A stretch of DNA of 44,958 nucleotides from Bacteroidales bacterium (lineage in GTDB: Bacteria > Bacteroidota > Bacteroidia > Bacteroidales > FEN-979). Each line of letters starts with the position of its first letter. The stretch's first letter is position 1. Below are positions 7,887 to 17,615 of this stretch, piece after piece. Under the pieces are notes generated by a model. The model was given only the letters and a program-made list of their open reading frames with translations. It was not told the DNA's origin and searched no databases. The position numbers were made by a program, and so were the translations under genes. Where the stretch lies: the NCBI GenBank assembly GCA_023231005.1, contig JALNWG010000025.1, forward strand, positions 1 through 44,958. Direction: 5' to 3'.

Positions 7887-10619
7887 TTAAATGGCTATAT
7901 AAAAGGTTGCTCCATGATTGACTTTTCCTTCGGCATATATGGAAGCGCCATGCTTTTGAATTATCTGCTTCACATTAGCCAGACCGATACCTGTTCCTTC
8001 AAATTCATCGGTAGTATGCAAACGCTGAAATACATTGAATAATTTATCGGCATAAGCCATGTCAAATCCGGCTCCGTTATCTTTGATAAAAATTACATGT
8101 TTATCATCCTTCTCATTACGACAACCTATTTCAACGACAGCCGGATTGGTATTTGAAGTAAATTTGACAGCATTCGAAATTAGGTTTTCGAAAACCGTCT
8201 GCAATAAATTAGGATCACCTTGAATAATTGGAAGTTTCCCGATTTTAAAGTCAATGTTTCGCGTCTCCTTTAGTGGTTGATACTGATCGACAATCTGTTT
8301 AACCATTGTGTCAAGGTTAACGGGTATTTTAGAAACCGGTTTTCGTCCCAAACGAGAAAAATTCAGCAAAGCATCGATCATGGAAGACATTTTCGATGAT
8401 GATTCAGATATTTTATCAAAGAAACGTATTGCTTCAGAGGAAGGTTCTGTGATGGTTTTTCTGAGCAACCTGGAAAATCCATCAATATGGCGCAACGGAG
8501 ATCGCAGATCGTGGGAAACGGAATAAGCAAAGGCTTCAAGATCCTTATTCGCTGCTTCCAATTCAGCGGTTCTCTCCTCAACACGATTTTCAAGGGTTTG
8601 ATTTAAGATGGAAAGTTGTTTCTCACGTTCAGCCAGGGCCTCTCTTGATTGTTGAATTTCTGTAATATTCCGGGCAATTCCAAGAACCCCAATCACCTCA
8701 CCTTTTGAATCATACATTGGGGTTTTAATGGTTTCGAAAAAACCCGTATGTCCATCGCTTACAAATGTTAGTTTTCCCAGATTTATATTTGGTTTCCCTG
8801 TTTTGATTACCTCAAGATCCTCTTTCCTGAATACAGTAGCATTTTCTTTGGATGCAAAGTGGAAATCTGTTTTCCCTATAATTTCAGTTTCTTGCACACC
8901 TAAAAGTCGTTCAAATTGCGGATTGCAAGTAAGATAAACACCCTCGGGATCTTTGAGCCAAACAAGGTCGGGAATTGTCTGAATCAATGTTCGCAATCTG
9001 CTCCTCTCATTTTCAATTACCCGTTCATTGTTTTTTCTTTCAGTAATATCATGCGAGATGGCCAGGAAACTATCAAAAATGCCCTCCCCGTTTTTTAAAG
9101 GGGTCAAATTTATTGATACATCCATTTGAGACCCATCCAACCTTCTCCTTTTGGTTTCGTGATGGCTGATGCTCTCACCTTGTTTTAATTTTGAATCAAA
9201 AAACTGCAATTCATTTTTTAGATCGGAAGGATAAAAAACAGTAATATTTTTACCAATGATCTCTCTTGCCGGAGTACCATATAATTGCTCAGCCCCTTTA
9301 TTCCAAGTAACGACTGTACCATCCAGGGATATTATTACGATAGCATCGTTGGATAATTCCAGCAAAGAAGTAAGGAGATAGGCCGGTTGGGCTTTCGTTG
9401 AACGATCAATGAACTGGCCAATCATCCTTGCCAGGGAGTCTAATAATGCCCTCTCTTCTTTATAAAAAGGACCCTCATCGTTTTCTGGCATCTCTTTAAG
9501 GTACAGTACCTCAATTTTCCCCACCTCTTTGTCTGAAACGAAAATTACAGAAGACTGAATCCAGGGAGTTTCCATGAAGTTATCTGACTGGAAGTAAATT
9601 CCTTCTACTAAAATTCTAACTGCGGTAAACTCCGGATGTTGATAAGCCTGAACGATATGAGGGATAAGTTTGGGGATGATTTTTCCAGGGTGTACATTGA
9701 TTTCCTGCAAAATTTCTGTAACTCTGTACAAGCATCTTAACTCTTTCAATCTTTCATTTAAGATATGCTTTTGATAGACCAATTCAGAAATATCATGAGC
9801 AATACCCACCATACCGATTATTTTTCCTTGCTCATTTTTTAATGGAATTTTAGAGATCAACTCCCATGAAGATTCACCCGCTGCATTAATGGAATATTGT
9901 TCACGGTTCATTATGGTTTCACCGTTTTTTATCACGCTTTCATCTTCTTGATAATAAAGTTCTGCCGTTTTTCCAGGATATATGTCAAAATCGGTCTTAC
10001 CAATTACTTCAGATTCGGTTAGCGGTTCATTCAACCCCAGAGCGTTTGCCATCTGTTTCAAATGCGCTGAATTCGCAGCAGTTTTCCTGAATTGTTGATC
10101 CTTGGCGAATACAGAACTTGGAATGTGATTGATCATGGTTTTAAAAAGCGCTCTTTCTTCCGCCAAAGCCCGGAATTTTTCTTCACTCTCTTTCAATGCG
10201 AGTTCTGTTTTTTTTCTTCTTGTTATATCCTGAAAAAAAATGGCAAGTCCCTCTTTTGATGGATGGATACGATTTTCAAACCATTTATCATAAGGCGGAT
10301 AATACTCCTCCATCTGAATAAAAATTTGTTCCTTCATGGCTTTCTCAAAATTCAGATGAAAAGGCTGACCTATTTCTTCAGGAAATTCGGTCCAGATGTG
10401 TTTCCCTATCATGGTTTTCGGATCACGTCCAAAAATTTCTCCCGCTCGTTGGTTCATGTATGTATAGCACCAGTTCTTATCCAACGAGACAAAAGCATCG
10501 GTCATGGTTTCCAGAATACTGATCAATTGTTCGCTATCCCAATGAAACGCAGGGCAAACAGCCTCATCTGTATTTTTAGGAGTCATAATTCTATTCTTTT
10601 CATCCTCAAATATATGCAT
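7887..10619 (-). CDS. Multi-PAS hybrid-sensor histidine kinase (cytoplasmic)
   Basis: 910 residues with no membrane segment. PAS domains lie at about 30-140, 157-280, 418-530 and 540-655. Between the second and third is a GAF-like segment (about 285-405). A coiled coil (655-690) leads to HisKA, with the phospho-acceptor His703 in YSVSHDLRSPLRHIDGF. The HATPase domain has the N-box ENLISNAVKF (811-820), DNGAGFD (847) and GTGIGL (875). The PAS set suggests sensing of redox, light or small ligands inside the cell; no heme- or flavin-binding residue pattern is obvious. The start at 10619 is ATG; a second ATG at 10586 is possible. First gene of the operon with the receiver and glycosyltransferase; divergent from cbpA. 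Confidence 0.9.
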   Translation of the reverse strand: MHIFEDEKNRIMTPKNTDEAVCPAFHWDSEQLISILETMTDAFVSLDKNWCYTYMNQRAGEIFGRDPKTMIGKHIWTEFPEEIGQPFHLNFEKAMKEQIFIQMEEYYPPYDKWFENRIHPSKEGLAIFFQDITRRKKTELALKESEEKFRALAEERALFKTMINHIPSSVFAKDQQFRKTAANSAHLKQMANALGLNEPLTESEVIGKTDFDIYPGKTAELYYQEDESVIKNGETIMNREQYSINAAGESSWELISKIPLKNEQGKIIGMVGIAHDISELVYQKHILNERLKELRCLYRVTEILQEINVHPGKIIPKLIPHIVQAYQHPEFTAVRILVEGIYFQSDNFMETPWIQSSVIFVSDKEVGKIEVLYLKEMPENDEGPFYKEERALLDSLARMIGQFIDRSTKAQPAYLLTSLLELSNDAIVIISLDGTVVTWNKGAEQLYGTPAREIIGKNITVFYPSDLKNELQFFDSKLKQGESISHHETKRRRLDGSQMDVSINLTPLKNGEGIFDSFLAISHDITERKNNERVIENERSRLRTLIQTIPDLVWLKDPEGVYLTCNPQFERLLGVQETEIIGKTDFHFASKENATVFRKEDLEVIKTGKPNINLGKLTFVSDGHTGFFETIKTPMYDSKGEVIGVLGIARNITEIQQSREALAEREKQLSILNQTLENRVEERTAELEAANKDLEAFAYSVSHDLRSPLRHIDGFSRLLRKTITEPSSEAIRFFDKISESSSKMSSMIDALLNFSRLGRKPVSKIPVNLDTMVKQIVDQYQPLKETRNIDFKIGKLPIIQGDPNLLQTVFENLISNAVKFTSNTNPAVVEIGCRNEKDDKHVIFIKDNGAGFDMAYADKLFNVFQRLHTTDEFEGTGIGLANVKQIIQKHGASIYAEGKVNHGATFYIAI

Positions 10620-10689
10620 TTTTTTATTTCTAAAGAAATTATCAAGGAGATTCTTCTTTCACCAGAACACAGTTCGCGATCTATTTTTA

Positions 10690-10697
10690 TATCTTTG
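10690..10697 (+). promoter_or_regulatory. -7 box upstream of cbpA
   Basis: TATCTTTG is a perfect match to TAnnTTTG, 24 bp before the cbpA start in the 102-bp divergent spacer shared with the histidine kinase gene. A -33 TTTG at the right distance is not seen. Confidence 0.5.
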
Positions 10698-10721
10698 TAA
10701 AAAAGAGGAAAATACCAAAAT

Positions 10722-11609
10722 ATGGACTTCATCGACTATTATAAAATATTGGGGTTAAATAAAAATGCAACGCCAAAAGACATTAAAAGCGCTTACCGGA
10801 AATTAGCGAGAAAGTATCATCCCGATTTGAATCCGAATGATAAGGATGCGAAAAAGAACTTTCAGCAGATCAATGAAGCCAATGAAGTATTGAGCGATCC
10901 TGAAAAGCGCAAAAAATATGATCAATACGGGAAAGATTGGCAACATGCTGAAGAATTTGAACAAGCAAAACACCATCAGGAACAATCGTCAGGACCTGGT
11001 AGGACACGTTATTCAGGTGCCGAATCGGGTGGTGATTTTTCCGATTTTTTTGAATCCATGTTTGGCGGATCACAAGGTTTCGGCAGAAACCGGCAGGTAC
11101 GGTTCCGGGGAGAAGATTTTAATGCAGAGTTGCAACTCAGCCTTATTGATGCGTATAAAACCCATCCACAAACCCTGACTGTCAATGGTAAAAAAATAAG
11201 GCTTACCATTCCAGCCGGAATTGAAAACGGGCAAACAATTAAAATAGCCGGCTATGGGGGCCCTGGAATACATGGCGGTCCAAACGGCGATTTATACATC
11301 ACATTTACCATTGCCAATCATCCAAAAATAAAACGCCTTGGAAATAATTTATATACCACGGTAGATTTGGATTTATATACGGCTGTGTTGGGGGGAGAAA
11401 TAACCATCGACACCCTGGATGGGAAAGTCAAATTAAAAGTCAATCCCGAAACACAAAATGGAAGCAAAATTAAATTGAAAGGGAAGGGTTTCCCTGTTTA
11501 TAAAAATGAAGAACAATTTGGAGATTTATATGTAACCTATGCCATTAAAATTCCAACAAATTTAACGAATAAGCAAAAAGCATTATTTACTGAATTATCC
11601 AAATCTTAA
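10722..11609 (+). CDS. cbpA: CbpA-type DnaJ co-chaperone (no zinc finger)
   Basis: 295 residues. The J domain (1-70) has the HPD motif at 33-35 (RKYHPDLNPND) that stimulates the DnaK ATPase. A Gly/Ser/Phe-rich linker (about 90-125) includes FFESMFGGSQGFG. Two beta-barrel C-terminal substrate-binding domains follow (about 130-290, with IRLTIPAGIENGQTIKI and ITIDTLDGKVKLKV). The four CxxCxGxG zinc motifs of true DnaJ are absent, hence a class II/CbpA protein. The gene 17 bp downstream encodes the CbpM modulator, supporting the name. Cytoplasmic; helps fold or rescue proteins with DnaK. Confidence 0.92.
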   Translation: MDFIDYYKILGLNKNATPKDIKSAYRKLARKYHPDLNPNDKDAKKNFQQINEANEVLSDPEKRKKYDQYGKDWQHAEEFEQAKHHQEQSSGPGRTRYSGAESGGDFSDFFESMFGGSQGFGRNRQVRFRGEDFNAELQLSLIDAYKTHPQTLTVNGKKIRLTIPAGIENGQTIKIAGYGGPGIHGGPNGDLYITFTIANHPKIKRLGNNLYTTVDLDLYTAVLGGEITIDTLDGKVKLKVNPETQNGSKIKLKGKGFPVYKNEEQFGDLYVTYAIKIPTNLTNKQKALFTELSKS

Positions 11610-11626
11610 TTTTTAAAACACAATCG

Positions 11627-11926
11627 ATGCAAACAGAATATTTAATTGCAGTAGATGAGTTCTGCGCAACCCACAACATAGAGATTTCTTTTATCAATTC
11701 ATTACAACAAACAGGACTGATAGAAATTACAACCATTCAGGAAACCGGGTTCATTGATGCCGACCAGCTTCAACAATTAGAAAAATTTATTCGTTTCTAC
11801 TACGACCTGGATATAAACATGGAAGGTATTGAAACCATTACCCATTTATTACAACGGATACAATCGTTGCAAGATGAAATTGTTTCGCTAAAAAACACAC
11901 TTCGTTTTTATGAACTGAATGAATAA
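11627..11926 (+). CDS. cbpM: Chaperone modulator CbpM (MerR-like)
   Basis: 99 residues with the MerR-like helical layout of CbpM: the opening ..YLIAVDEFCATHNIEISFI, then DADQLQQLEKFIRFYYDLDI and a C-terminal coiled-coil helix (RIQSLQDEIVSLKNTLRFYE). CbpM binds the J domain of CbpA and blocks its use of DnaK. The gene follows cbpA by 17 bp in the same operon, which is the main support for such a short protein. Confidence 0.85.
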   Translation: MQTEYLIAVDEFCATHNIEISFINSLQQTGLIEITTIQETGFIDADQLQQLEKFIRFYYDLDINMEGIETITHLLQRIQSLQDEIVSLKNTLRFYELNE

Positions 11927-11992
11927 TACGAGGTATTTGCGCTTCGCTCCTCCTCCCTCCTATACAACCTGGGCTGAAATTTATTGATCCGA

Positions 11993-14101
11993 TTATTTCA
12001 ATCCTCTTTTTTTCAGTAAGGGGTCAATTGAAGGTTCCTGCCCCCTGAATTTTTTGTATTGTATCATCCCTTCATCATCACCCGATTCTGCCAGGCAATA
12101 TTTCCGGAATTTTGCAGCCAGGTCTTTATTATAGATATCACCGGATGTTTTGAATGTATTGAATGCATCAGCATCCAACACGGCAGCCCAGATATATACA
12201 TAATAACCGGCAGCATATCCGCCATCAAATATGTGGGCAAAATAAGTGGTTCTGTACCGTGGTAAAATCTCTTTGATCAACCCGATGCTGTCCAGTGATT
12301 TCTTTTCGAAGGCCTGAACAGTAACTTCAGCAGGGGCCGCGAGGTTGTGGTAATCCATATCAAGCAACGAAGCTGCAAGATATTCAATTGTTTCAAATCC
12401 CTGGTTAAAAAGCCCACTTTTCTGAATTTTATCAATCAGTGTTTGAGGAATAACTGCTCCTGTTTTATAGTGTTTTGCGTATGCCTGTAATACCTTTGGC
12501 TCCCCAGCCCAATTTTCCATTATTTGCGAAGGCATTTCAACATAGTCCTGGGGAACACTGCCGGCAGTACGGGTATATTTCCCTTCAGTGAATAGTCCAT
12601 GCAAGGCGTGACCAAATTCATGGAAAAGCGTTGTTGTTTCGTCCCAGCTAAGTAACGACGGAGTATCGCCAGTTGGTTTGGTAAAGTTACAAACCATCGA
12701 AACAACCGGGTCAACGCGTTTGCCATTTTCCCAACCTGCAGAAAGAAAATCGGTACACCAGGCTCCCCCACTTTTACCATCGCGGGGAAAATAATCAAGG
12801 TATAGAATTCCCAAATGTTTACCATCGGCTTCTTTCACTTCATAAGTTTCTACATCTTTTTGATATACCGGAAGATCAGTCCGTTTAGTAAAAGTAATCC
12901 CGTATAATTTATTGGCAACGAGAAACATCCCATCTCTTACATTTTGAAGACTGAAATAGGGTTTCAGCTCATTTTCATCGAGATCAAATTTTTCTTTCCG
13001 AACTATTTCAGCATAATACCACCAATCCCATGGAGCCAGTTTAAATTTACCGCCCTCCCGGTCAATGATTTTCTGCATCTCCACAACTTCCATTTTGGCA
13101 ACCGGCAATGCTGCATTCCATAATTTCATCAGAAAGTCATTTACTGTTGCAGGGGTTTTAGCCATGTTATCATCAATTACATAAGCAGCAAAACTTTTAT
13201 AACCAAGCAATTGCGCTTTTTCAGCTCTGAGTTTGACAATTTTTTCAACAATTCCATTATTATCGTTCTTATTGCCATTGTCGCCTCGCATAAAATACCC
13301 GCGGTAAATCTTTTCCCGCAATGAGCGGTTTTTTGCAAACTGCAGGAAAGGGATCATACTTGGCTTTGCCAGGGTAAACACCCATTTCCCGGCGAGTCCC
13401 TTCTCCTTTGCTGTTTCAGCAGCGGCATCGATAACCCCCTGGGGAAGACCTTCCAAATCCGTTTTATTGTCAACGACCAACTTAAAATTATCGTTGGTTT
13501 CGGCTAACAGGTTTTCTCCGAATGTAAGCGATTGCAGCGAAAGTTCGGTATTCAGCTTCCTAAGCTGTTCTTTTTTATCCGGAGAAAGGTTGGCTCCCTG
13601 ACGTTCAAAATCACGGAAATATTTCTCAACAACCCGGATCTGTTGTGGATCAAGTCCCATTTCATTCCTCTTCTCGTAAACCTTTTTTATCCGGGCGAAG
13701 AGTTTCTCGTTCAGCATGATGTCGTCATTATGCTTCGATATGATCGGACTTAATTTCCTGGCAATATTCTGGAGCTCCTTGTTGGTGTTGGCCTCATTCA
13801 TGTTATAAAAGACTTTTCCTACCTGGGTTAACAACTTCCCTGATTTGTCGAATGTAAGGATTGTGTTTTCAAATGTTGGCACTTGTGAGTTGTTTACTAT
13901 CTCCTCGATCTCTGCGTTGTGCCGGTTAATACCTTCCAGAAAAGCCGGCATGTAATCGGTTGTATCGATTTTGTCGAAGGGCGGAACCTGAAATGGGGTA
14001 TCAAAACTACTGAAAAATGGATTTTTACTTTGTTTGCCATCCTTGCATCCGCAATAGAAAATCGTTGATATTGCTGCCATAATAAATAGGATCTTTTTCA
14101 T
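11993..14101 (-). CDS. dcp: M3-family dipeptidyl carboxypeptidase (Dcp-like), lipoprotein
   Basis: 702 residues, the usual Dcp length plus a leader. The zinc-binding HEFGH motif is at 494-498 (TTLFHEFGHALHGLF), with the third ligand Glu in the downstream YVEMPSQIMENW segment. The long helical M3 N-terminal domain and the C-terminal YYVYIWAAVLDADAF region match Dcp rather than oligopeptidase A. The leader MKKILFIMAAISTIFYCGCK ends in Cys19 and looks like a lipoprotein signal with a non-standard lipobox (FYCGC), so the enzyme is probably attached to the outer membrane or faces the periplasm. It removes C-terminal dipeptides from short peptides. Convergent with cbpM and divergent from the ABC exporter operon. 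Confidence 0.9.
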   Translation of the reverse strand: MKKILFIMAAISTIFYCGCKDGKQSKNPFFSSFDTPFQVPPFDKIDTTDYMPAFLEGINRHNAEIEEIVNNSQVPTFENTILTFDKSGKLLTQVGKVFYNMNEANTNKELQNIARKLSPIISKHNDDIMLNEKLFARIKKVYEKRNEMGLDPQQIRVVEKYFRDFERQGANLSPDKKEQLRKLNTELSLQSLTFGENLLAETNDNFKLVVDNKTDLEGLPQGVIDAAAETAKEKGLAGKWVFTLAKPSMIPFLQFAKNRSLREKIYRGYFMRGDNGNKNDNNGIVEKIVKLRAEKAQLLGYKSFAAYVIDDNMAKTPATVNDFLMKLWNAALPVAKMEVVEMQKIIDREGGKFKLAPWDWWYYAEIVRKEKFDLDENELKPYFSLQNVRDGMFLVANKLYGITFTKRTDLPVYQKDVETYEVKEADGKHLGILYLDYFPRDGKSGGAWCTDFLSAGWENGKRVDPVVSMVCNFTKPTGDTPSLLSWDETTTLFHEFGHALHGLFTEGKYTRTAGSVPQDYVEMPSQIMENWAGEPKVLQAYAKHYKTGAVIPQTLIDKIQKSGLFNQGFETIEYLAASLLDMDYHNLAAPAEVTVQAFEKKSLDSIGLIKEILPRYRTTYFAHIFDGGYAAGYYVYIWAAVLDADAFNTFKTSGDIYNKDLAAKFRKYCLAESGDDEGMIQYKKFRGQEPSIDPLLKKRGLK

Positions 14102-14139
14102 CTTTTAAAAATTATTTGTCGTTATATATCATAAAGATG

Positions 14140-14147
14140 CAAATATA
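14140..14147 (-). promoter_or_regulatory. -7 box of the dcp gene
   Basis: The minus strand reads TATATTTG, a perfect TAnnTTTG, 38 bp upstream of the start codon. Confidence 0.45.
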
Positions 14148-14348
14148 TCAGTAATGTTTGAAAAATTTAGTCTGTCGTTGTAACCTTTTATCTTTTTATA
14201 CATCTATATTTCATTCCTTATTAAGACAGATGGTACCATTTTTCATCAGCGTGTAATTTTCAATGTTTGGCGATTTAATGAGTGGTTATGCCGATTTTAT
14301 TTCTTTTGACATCTTAATTTGACAATCTTTGATCTTCAATAAAAAAGT

Positions 14349-15023
14349 ATGATCCAAATAAATAACATTCATAAATCATATATTACCGGGCAAAATAGTC
14401 TTCATGTATTAAAAGGCATTGATCTTAGGATTGAAGCTGGTGAAATGATCTCGATCATGGGGGCATCCGGCTCTGGGAAATCAACCTTACTGAATATTTT
14501 AGGGATCTTAGACAACTATGATTCCGGTGAATATATATTGAATGGGCTGAAGATAAAAAAACTGAGTGAGCGAAAGGCAGCCCAATTAAGAAACAAAATG
14601 CTGGGATTTGTCTTCCAGTCGTTCAACTTAGTCTCCTTTAAAAATGCCATGGAAAATGTAGCGCTCCCACTTTATTACCAGGACATTCCCCGTAAGAAAA
14701 GGAACCTCATTGCGATGGAATATCTCGACCGGATGGGGTTGAAAGAATGGGCCCATCATCTTCCCAATGAGCTCTCGGGCGGACAAAAACAACGAACTGC
14801 CATTGCCCGAGCCCTGATTTCCAAGCCAAAAGTGATTCTTGCTGACGAACCAACCGGGGCACTTGATTCTGTGACTTCGCTCGAAATGATGGATATTTTA
14901 CAGGAAATCAATAAAACCGGAATTACGATGGTCATTGTAACCCATGAATATGATATCGCAGCACGAACACAAAAAACAGTAAGGATTACAGACGGACTAA
15001 TTACTGAAATTATAAATAATTAA
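14349..15023 (+). CDS. ABC exporter ATPase (MacB/LolD type)
   Basis: 224 residues. Walker A GASGSGKST (38-46), Q-loop in GFVFQSFNLVS, signature LSGGQKQR (142-149), Walker B ILADEPTG (163-170) and H-loop His199 are all intact. The sequence groups with MacB, LolD and FtsE-type ATPases that power FtsX-fold permeases. It is the first gene of a four-gene operon: its stop abuts the ATG of the first permease. A promoter may lie around 14305-14331 (two TTTG elements), but spacing is poor. Confidence 0.92.
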   Translation: MIQINNIHKSYITGQNSLHVLKGIDLRIEAGEMISIMGASGSGKSTLLNILGILDNYDSGEYILNGLKIKKLSERKAAQLRNKMLGFVFQSFNLVSFKNAMENVALPLYYQDIPRKKRNLIAMEYLDRMGLKEWAHHLPNELSGGQKQRTAIARALISKPKVILADEPTGALDSVTSLEMMDILQEINKTGITMVIVTHEYDIAARTQKTVRITDGLITEIINN

Positions 15024-16262
15024 ATGTTTGAAATCGATAAATGGCAAGAGATTTATAGCACAATTCGTAAGAACAAACTCCGGACGTTCCTTACGGGATT
15101 CAGTGTTGCCTGGGGAATCTTCATGCTGATTGTATTATTGGGTTCAGGGAGCGGACTGGAAAACGGGATTCACGAACAGTTTAAAGGAGGTGCATTGAAC
15201 GGCGTATGGATTAGCAGCGGAATGACCAGCATGCAATATAAAGGGCTCAAAATTGGTCGTATGATTAAATTTACAAACGAAGACTTCGGTTCGGTCAAAC
15301 AAACAGTACAGGGAGCCGACCGGATTTCGGCCCGTTTGTTTCTTGGCAACAAGCTGGTGTCCTATAAAGACCAATATGGCTCTTTTTTTCTTTCCCCATG
15401 CCACCCTGATTATGGCTATATCAAAGAAATTGATATGATACAGGGAAGGTTCCTGAACAATCTTGATATCTCTGAATTCCGGAAGGTAGCCGTAGTCGGC
15501 GAAAAAGTAAAAGCAAGCCTATTTAAGAATAACGACACCATTGCACTTGGAAAATACATCAACATTACCGGGGTGCTCTTCAAAGTAGTGGGTGTTTTTC
15601 GTGATTACAGCAGAAACGATTATGAACAGATGCGGGTTTATATACCCATATCTACAGCACAGCGTGTATTCAAAGGAGAAAATGTGATTAACCAGATTTC
15701 CTTTACCACGGGGAAGGCAACTCCGGAAGAGGCCGATGCCATGGTAAAATCTACAAAATTAGTGTTAGCCAAGATCCATACATTCGATCCTAAGGATGAA
15801 AGGGCCATCGACATTTGGAACAAAAGTGAGGATGTTAAGAAATTCAATGCACTGTTTTCCGGGATCCGTATTTTTATCTGGATCATTGGGATTGGAACCA
15901 TTATTGCCGGTATTGTCGGAGTTAGTAACATCATGATGATTGTAGTAAAAGAACGGACAAAGGAGATCGGAATCCGGAAAGCGCTGGGTGCAACGCCATA
16001 CTCTATTATCGGACTGATTATGCAGGAAGCTATTGTAATAACTGGGTTTGCAGGATATATCGGGCTTATTCTCGGAGTGGGTTTGCTTGAGCTGGTTGCA
16101 AAAAAGATGCCGGCAACAGAATTCTTTAAAAATCCTGAAGCCAATTTTTCCATAGCCATCAGTGCAACCATCCTATTGGTCGTTGCAGGAGCCATTGCCG
16201 GCTTATTCCCTGCAATGAAAGCTGCTAAAGTAAGACCGGTAGAAGCCCTTAGAGACGAATAA
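15024..16262 (+). CDS. MacB-like ABC permease, copy 1
   Basis: 412 residues. One N-terminal membrane helix (about 20-42, FSVAWGIFMLIVLLGSGSG) is followed by a large periplasmic MacB_PCD domain (about 45-280). Three C-terminal membrane helices of the FtsX fold come next, with VSNIMMIVVKERTKEIGIRKALGATP between the first and second. It starts immediately at the ATPase stop. It works in the inner membrane as a mechanotransmitting half-transporter with the neighbouring paralogue and the adaptor 17616-18719. Cargo (drug, peptide, lipid) cannot be told from sequence. Confidence 0.9.
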   Translation: MFEIDKWQEIYSTIRKNKLRTFLTGFSVAWGIFMLIVLLGSGSGLENGIHEQFKGGALNGVWISSGMTSMQYKGLKIGRMIKFTNEDFGSVKQTVQGADRISARLFLGNKLVSYKDQYGSFFLSPCHPDYGYIKEIDMIQGRFLNNLDISEFRKVAVVGEKVKASLFKNNDTIALGKYINITGVLFKVVGVFRDYSRNDYEQMRVYIPISTAQRVFKGENVINQISFTTGKATPEEADAMVKSTKLVLAKIHTFDPKDERAIDIWNKSEDVKKFNALFSGIRIFIWIIGIGTIIAGIVGVSNIMMIVVKERTKEIGIRKALGATPYSIIGLIMQEAIVITGFAGYIGLILGVGLLELVAKKMPATEFFKNPEANFSIAISATILLVVAGAIAGLFPAMKAAKVRPVEALRDE

Positions 16263-16274
16263 AAAAAATTGAAA

Positions 16275-17537
16275 ATGTTCGACCTTGATCGCTGGCAGGA
16301 AATTTACCATGTATTGAGAAAAAATAAACTCCGTACATTTCTTACCGCATTTGGAGTATTTTGGGGCATCTTTATGTTGGTAATTATGCTGGGGTCGGGA
16401 AAAGGGTTGGAACAAGGGATAACCCAAAATTTCGGCGACATGGCAACCAACAGCGTCTTCATCTGGACCCAACAAACCACAATTCCCTATAAAGGCTTTC
16501 CGCGTGGCCGACGTTACGATTTCGATAATGAAGATACCAAAGCCTTCAAACATTCCATCCCGGAAATAAAATATCTCGCTCCCCGCATTCAAGCCGGAGA
16601 TTTTAGGGGAACCAACAATGTTATAAGAGGATTAAAATCGGGTGTTTTTAATATTATGGGCGATTATCCAACATTCAATCAGATCGATCCATTAAACATC
16701 ATACAAGGGAGATTTATCAATGACAACGACATCACCGAAAAACGCAAAGTTGCCGTGATTGGAACCCGGGTGGTCGACATCCTGTTCTTGAAAGATGAAA
16801 AGCCAATGGGACAATACATTCAGATTCAGGGTGTTTATTTTCTGGTAGTTGGAATTTTTAAATCAAAACGCACAGGAGAGCAAGCCAATCAGGAGAACAT
16901 GAACATTTACATGCCTTTCACAACACTCCAAAAAACATATAATTATGGCAATGCCGTTGGATTTTTTTCTATTACCTCTAAAGATGGAATTCCTGTCGGG
17001 GTTGTTGAAGAAAAGGCAATCCGTCTCCTGAAACAACGCCATTTCGTCGCCCCGGATGATGAATCAGCTGTAGGTCATTTTAATCTGAAGAAAGAGTTTG
17101 ATAAAATGCAGGGTCTTTTTTTAGGTATCGGGCTGCTGGTTTGGATAGTCGGCATCGGAACCTTACTTGCCGGGGTAATCGGGGTAAGCAATATCATGCT
17201 CGTGGTGGTGAAAGAACGAACCAAAGAAATAGGTATCATGCGGGCGCTGGGGGCAACACCTTTCAGGATCATTACCCAGATTATTACTGAATCGGTTGTC
17301 CTTACAACCTTTGCCGGATATTTCGGACTTTGCGTAGGGGTGGGACTTTTGGAATTGATTAATTACCTTCTTGGTTCCACTGGAGCCAATACCGAAATGT
17401 TTTTACATCCCGGAATTACGTTCAGTGTGGCAATTATAGCATTGAGCATTCTTATTGTGGCTGGAGCATTAGCCGGTTTTATTCCAGCCAGAAGGGCCGT
17501 TGCGATTAAACCAATAGATGCCCTCAGGGCAGAATAA
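16275..17537 (+). CDS. MacB-like ABC permease, copy 2
   Basis: 420 residues from ATG 16275. An in-frame TTG at 16269 is possible, but the ATG aligns exactly with the start of copy 1 (MFDLDRWQEIYHVLRKNKLR against MFEIDKWQEIYSTIRKNKLR). Same layout: one N-terminal helix, MacB_PCD domain, three C-terminal helices with the GVSNIMLVVVKERTKEIGIM loop. The two permeases are diverged paralogues, so the transporter is probably a heterodimer, an arrangement common in Bacteroidota but unlike the MacB homodimer. 12 bp follows copy 1. Confidence 0.9.
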   Translation: MFDLDRWQEIYHVLRKNKLRTFLTAFGVFWGIFMLVIMLGSGKGLEQGITQNFGDMATNSVFIWTQQTTIPYKGFPRGRRYDFDNEDTKAFKHSIPEIKYLAPRIQAGDFRGTNNVIRGLKSGVFNIMGDYPTFNQIDPLNIIQGRFINDNDITEKRKVAVIGTRVVDILFLKDEKPMGQYIQIQGVYFLVVGIFKSKRTGEQANQENMNIYMPFTTLQKTYNYGNAVGFFSITSKDGIPVGVVEEKAIRLLKQRHFVAPDDESAVGHFNLKKEFDKMQGLFLGIGLLVWIVGIGTLLAGVIGVSNIMLVVVKERTKEIGIMRALGATPFRIITQIITESVVLTTFAGYFGLCVGVGLLELINYLLGSTGANTEMFLHPGITFSVAIIALSILIVAGALAGFIPARRAVAIKPIDALRAE

Positions 17538-17543
17538 CATGAG

Positions 17544-17597
17544 AATTAACAATGAACAATTAACAATGAACAATTAACAATGAACAATTAACAATGA
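17544..17597 (+). repeat. Heptamer-based tandem repeat (14-bp unit, about 3.9 copies)
   Basis: The 14-bp unit AATTAACAATGAAC repeats without a mismatch at 17544, 17558, 17572 and (12 bp) 17586. The unit is itself two related heptamers, AATTAAC and AATGAAC. It fills the gap between the second permease and the adaptor gene of one operon. A role as a transcript spacer or a slippage-prone site is conceivable; none can be shown. Confidence 0.9.
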
Positions 17598-17615
17598 ATA
17601 GAAAGAAATGATGTT

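Noticed and set aside
11927..11992. Terminator between cbpM and dcp
   Set aside because: Short repeats such as TCCTCC are present, but no stem with a T-tract could be built.
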